Positions 31,866 through 32,269 of a DNA stretch of 32,269 nt are shown one piece after another (position 1 is the stretch's first letter; the number at the start of each line of letters is the position of its first letter). Location: the NCBI GenBank assembly GCA_029941685.1, contig JAPYTC010000006.1, positions 1 through 32,269 on the forward strand, written 5' to 3'. This DNA comes from Planctomycetota bacterium. GTDB lineage: Bacteria > Planctomycetota > UBA1135. A program made the translations under genes and the position numbers. The notes beneath the pieces are model-generated. The model ran no database searches and was not told the DNA's origin. It saw only the letters and a program-made list of their open reading frames with translations.

Positions 31866-32269
31866 GTTGCAGCACCACGACGATGACGATGAAAAGCTTC
31901 GGCACAACCACGCCCTAATGGTAGCCCACGATTGGGATTGAGTAATTGCCGTGGATTGAAGCTGCGGCTGATGCGCTGCATAATCTCAATCTCGGTGGCG
32001 CTATATTGGGCAGATAATAAGTGTTGCTTTTCGAGGCCAACACCATGCTCGCCTGTTATCGAACCTCCTAGATCAAGACACTTTTTCAAGATTTCGCTAC
32101 CGGCTTTCTCGACCGCAGTTGCTTGTTGTTCGTCGCTTCCGTCGTAAGCAAAATGAGGATGGATGTTGCCATCACCAGCATGAAATAAGTTGGCGCAAGG
32201 TAATTGATAACTTGCAGCTACTTCGTTTACAAAACGCATTATCACAGATAACTTTGACGTGGGTACCAC
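31862..32269 (-). CDS. glcD: Glycolate oxidase subunit GlcD, C-terminal part
   Basis: Only the last 135 or so codons are in the window; the 5' end lies beyond base 32269, so the apparent start is artificial. The FAD-linked oxidase C-terminal domain is clear: ANLFHAGDGNIHPHFAYD, GGSITGEHGVGLEK and FNPRQLLNPNRGLP. These fit GlcD or a related D-lactate dehydrogenase, and the following glcE and glcF make GlcD the better call. A basic tail (FHRHRRGAAT) follows the usual end. Confidence 0.9.
   Translation of the reverse strand: MVPTSKLSVIMRFVNEVAASYQLPCANLFHAGDGNIHPHFAYDGSDEQQATAVEKAGSEILKKCLDLGGSITGEHGVGLEKQHLLSAQYSATEIEIMQRISRSFNPRQLLNPNRGLPLGRGCAEAFHRHRRGAAT

Noticed and set aside
1-32269. Mobile elements, defence genes, CRISPR arrays or tRNA genes
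   Set aside because: No transposase, integrase, nuclease-defence motif, regularly spaced repeats or tRNA-like arm pattern was noticed; coding is nearly continuous with housekeeping, envelope and metabolic genes.

Overview
The window is a densely packed bacterial chromosome segment. It has no intergenic gap over 70 bases, no RNA gene, insertion sequence or CRISPR array that I could see, and base composition looks even throughout. The lipid A genes and BamA indicate a diderm. An LpxC-FabZ fusion, a Ser/Thr kinase paired with an FHA-sigma54 activator, a very large secreted amidohydrolase and the order glmU-prs-rplY-pth-rpsF-rpsR-rplI-dnaB together suggest the PVC superphylum, most likely Planctomycetota. 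That placement is inference from memory of gene order and was not tested by search.

Layout. 1-2160 (minus): ettA, a ribosome-associated ABC-F ATPase, and a YkgJ-type cysteine-cluster protein. 2179-6590 (plus): an FHA-GAF-sigma54 activator translationally coupled to a membrane Ser/Thr kinase. 6577-9203 (minus): a phospholipid cluster in the order psd, a carboxymuconolactone-decarboxylase-like protein and an LplT-like MFS transporter, joined by 8-base overlaps. 9264-22314 (plus): a 13-gene housekeeping and envelope run of glmU, prs, rplY, pth, rpsF, rpsR, rplI, then a strong stem-loop, then dnaB, bamA, skp, lpxC-fabZ, lpxA, a Gfo/Idh oxidoreductase and trmB. 22306-29571 (minus): a secreted protein with seven propeller-like repeats, a truncated paralogue of it, a class I/II aminotransferase and a roughly 1,395-residue triple-module amidohydrolase. 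29594-29977 (plus): a small four-helix membrane protein. 29933-32269 (minus): glcF, glcE and the C-terminal part of glcD, which runs off the window.

How the genes fit together. GlmU makes UDP-GlcNAc, which LpxA and LpxC turn toward lipid A; FabZ makes the acyl precursors, BamA and Skp assemble outer-membrane proteins, and Psd with the LplT-like carrier handles phosphatidylethanolamine. The core run is therefore translation plus replication plus envelope building. The kinase/FHA-sigma54 pair looks like a self-contained phosphorylation-to-transcription circuit. The glc genes encode the subunits of glycolate oxidase.

The most interesting points are the kinase-FHA-sigma54 module, the amidohydrolase with one intact and two apparently dead catalytic modules, the propeller protein with its truncated copy, an LpxA with altered near-invariant motifs beside a GnnA-like oxidoreductase, and the fact that all three convergent gene pairs overlap at their 3' ends. 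I did not find a clearly new defence or mobile system.
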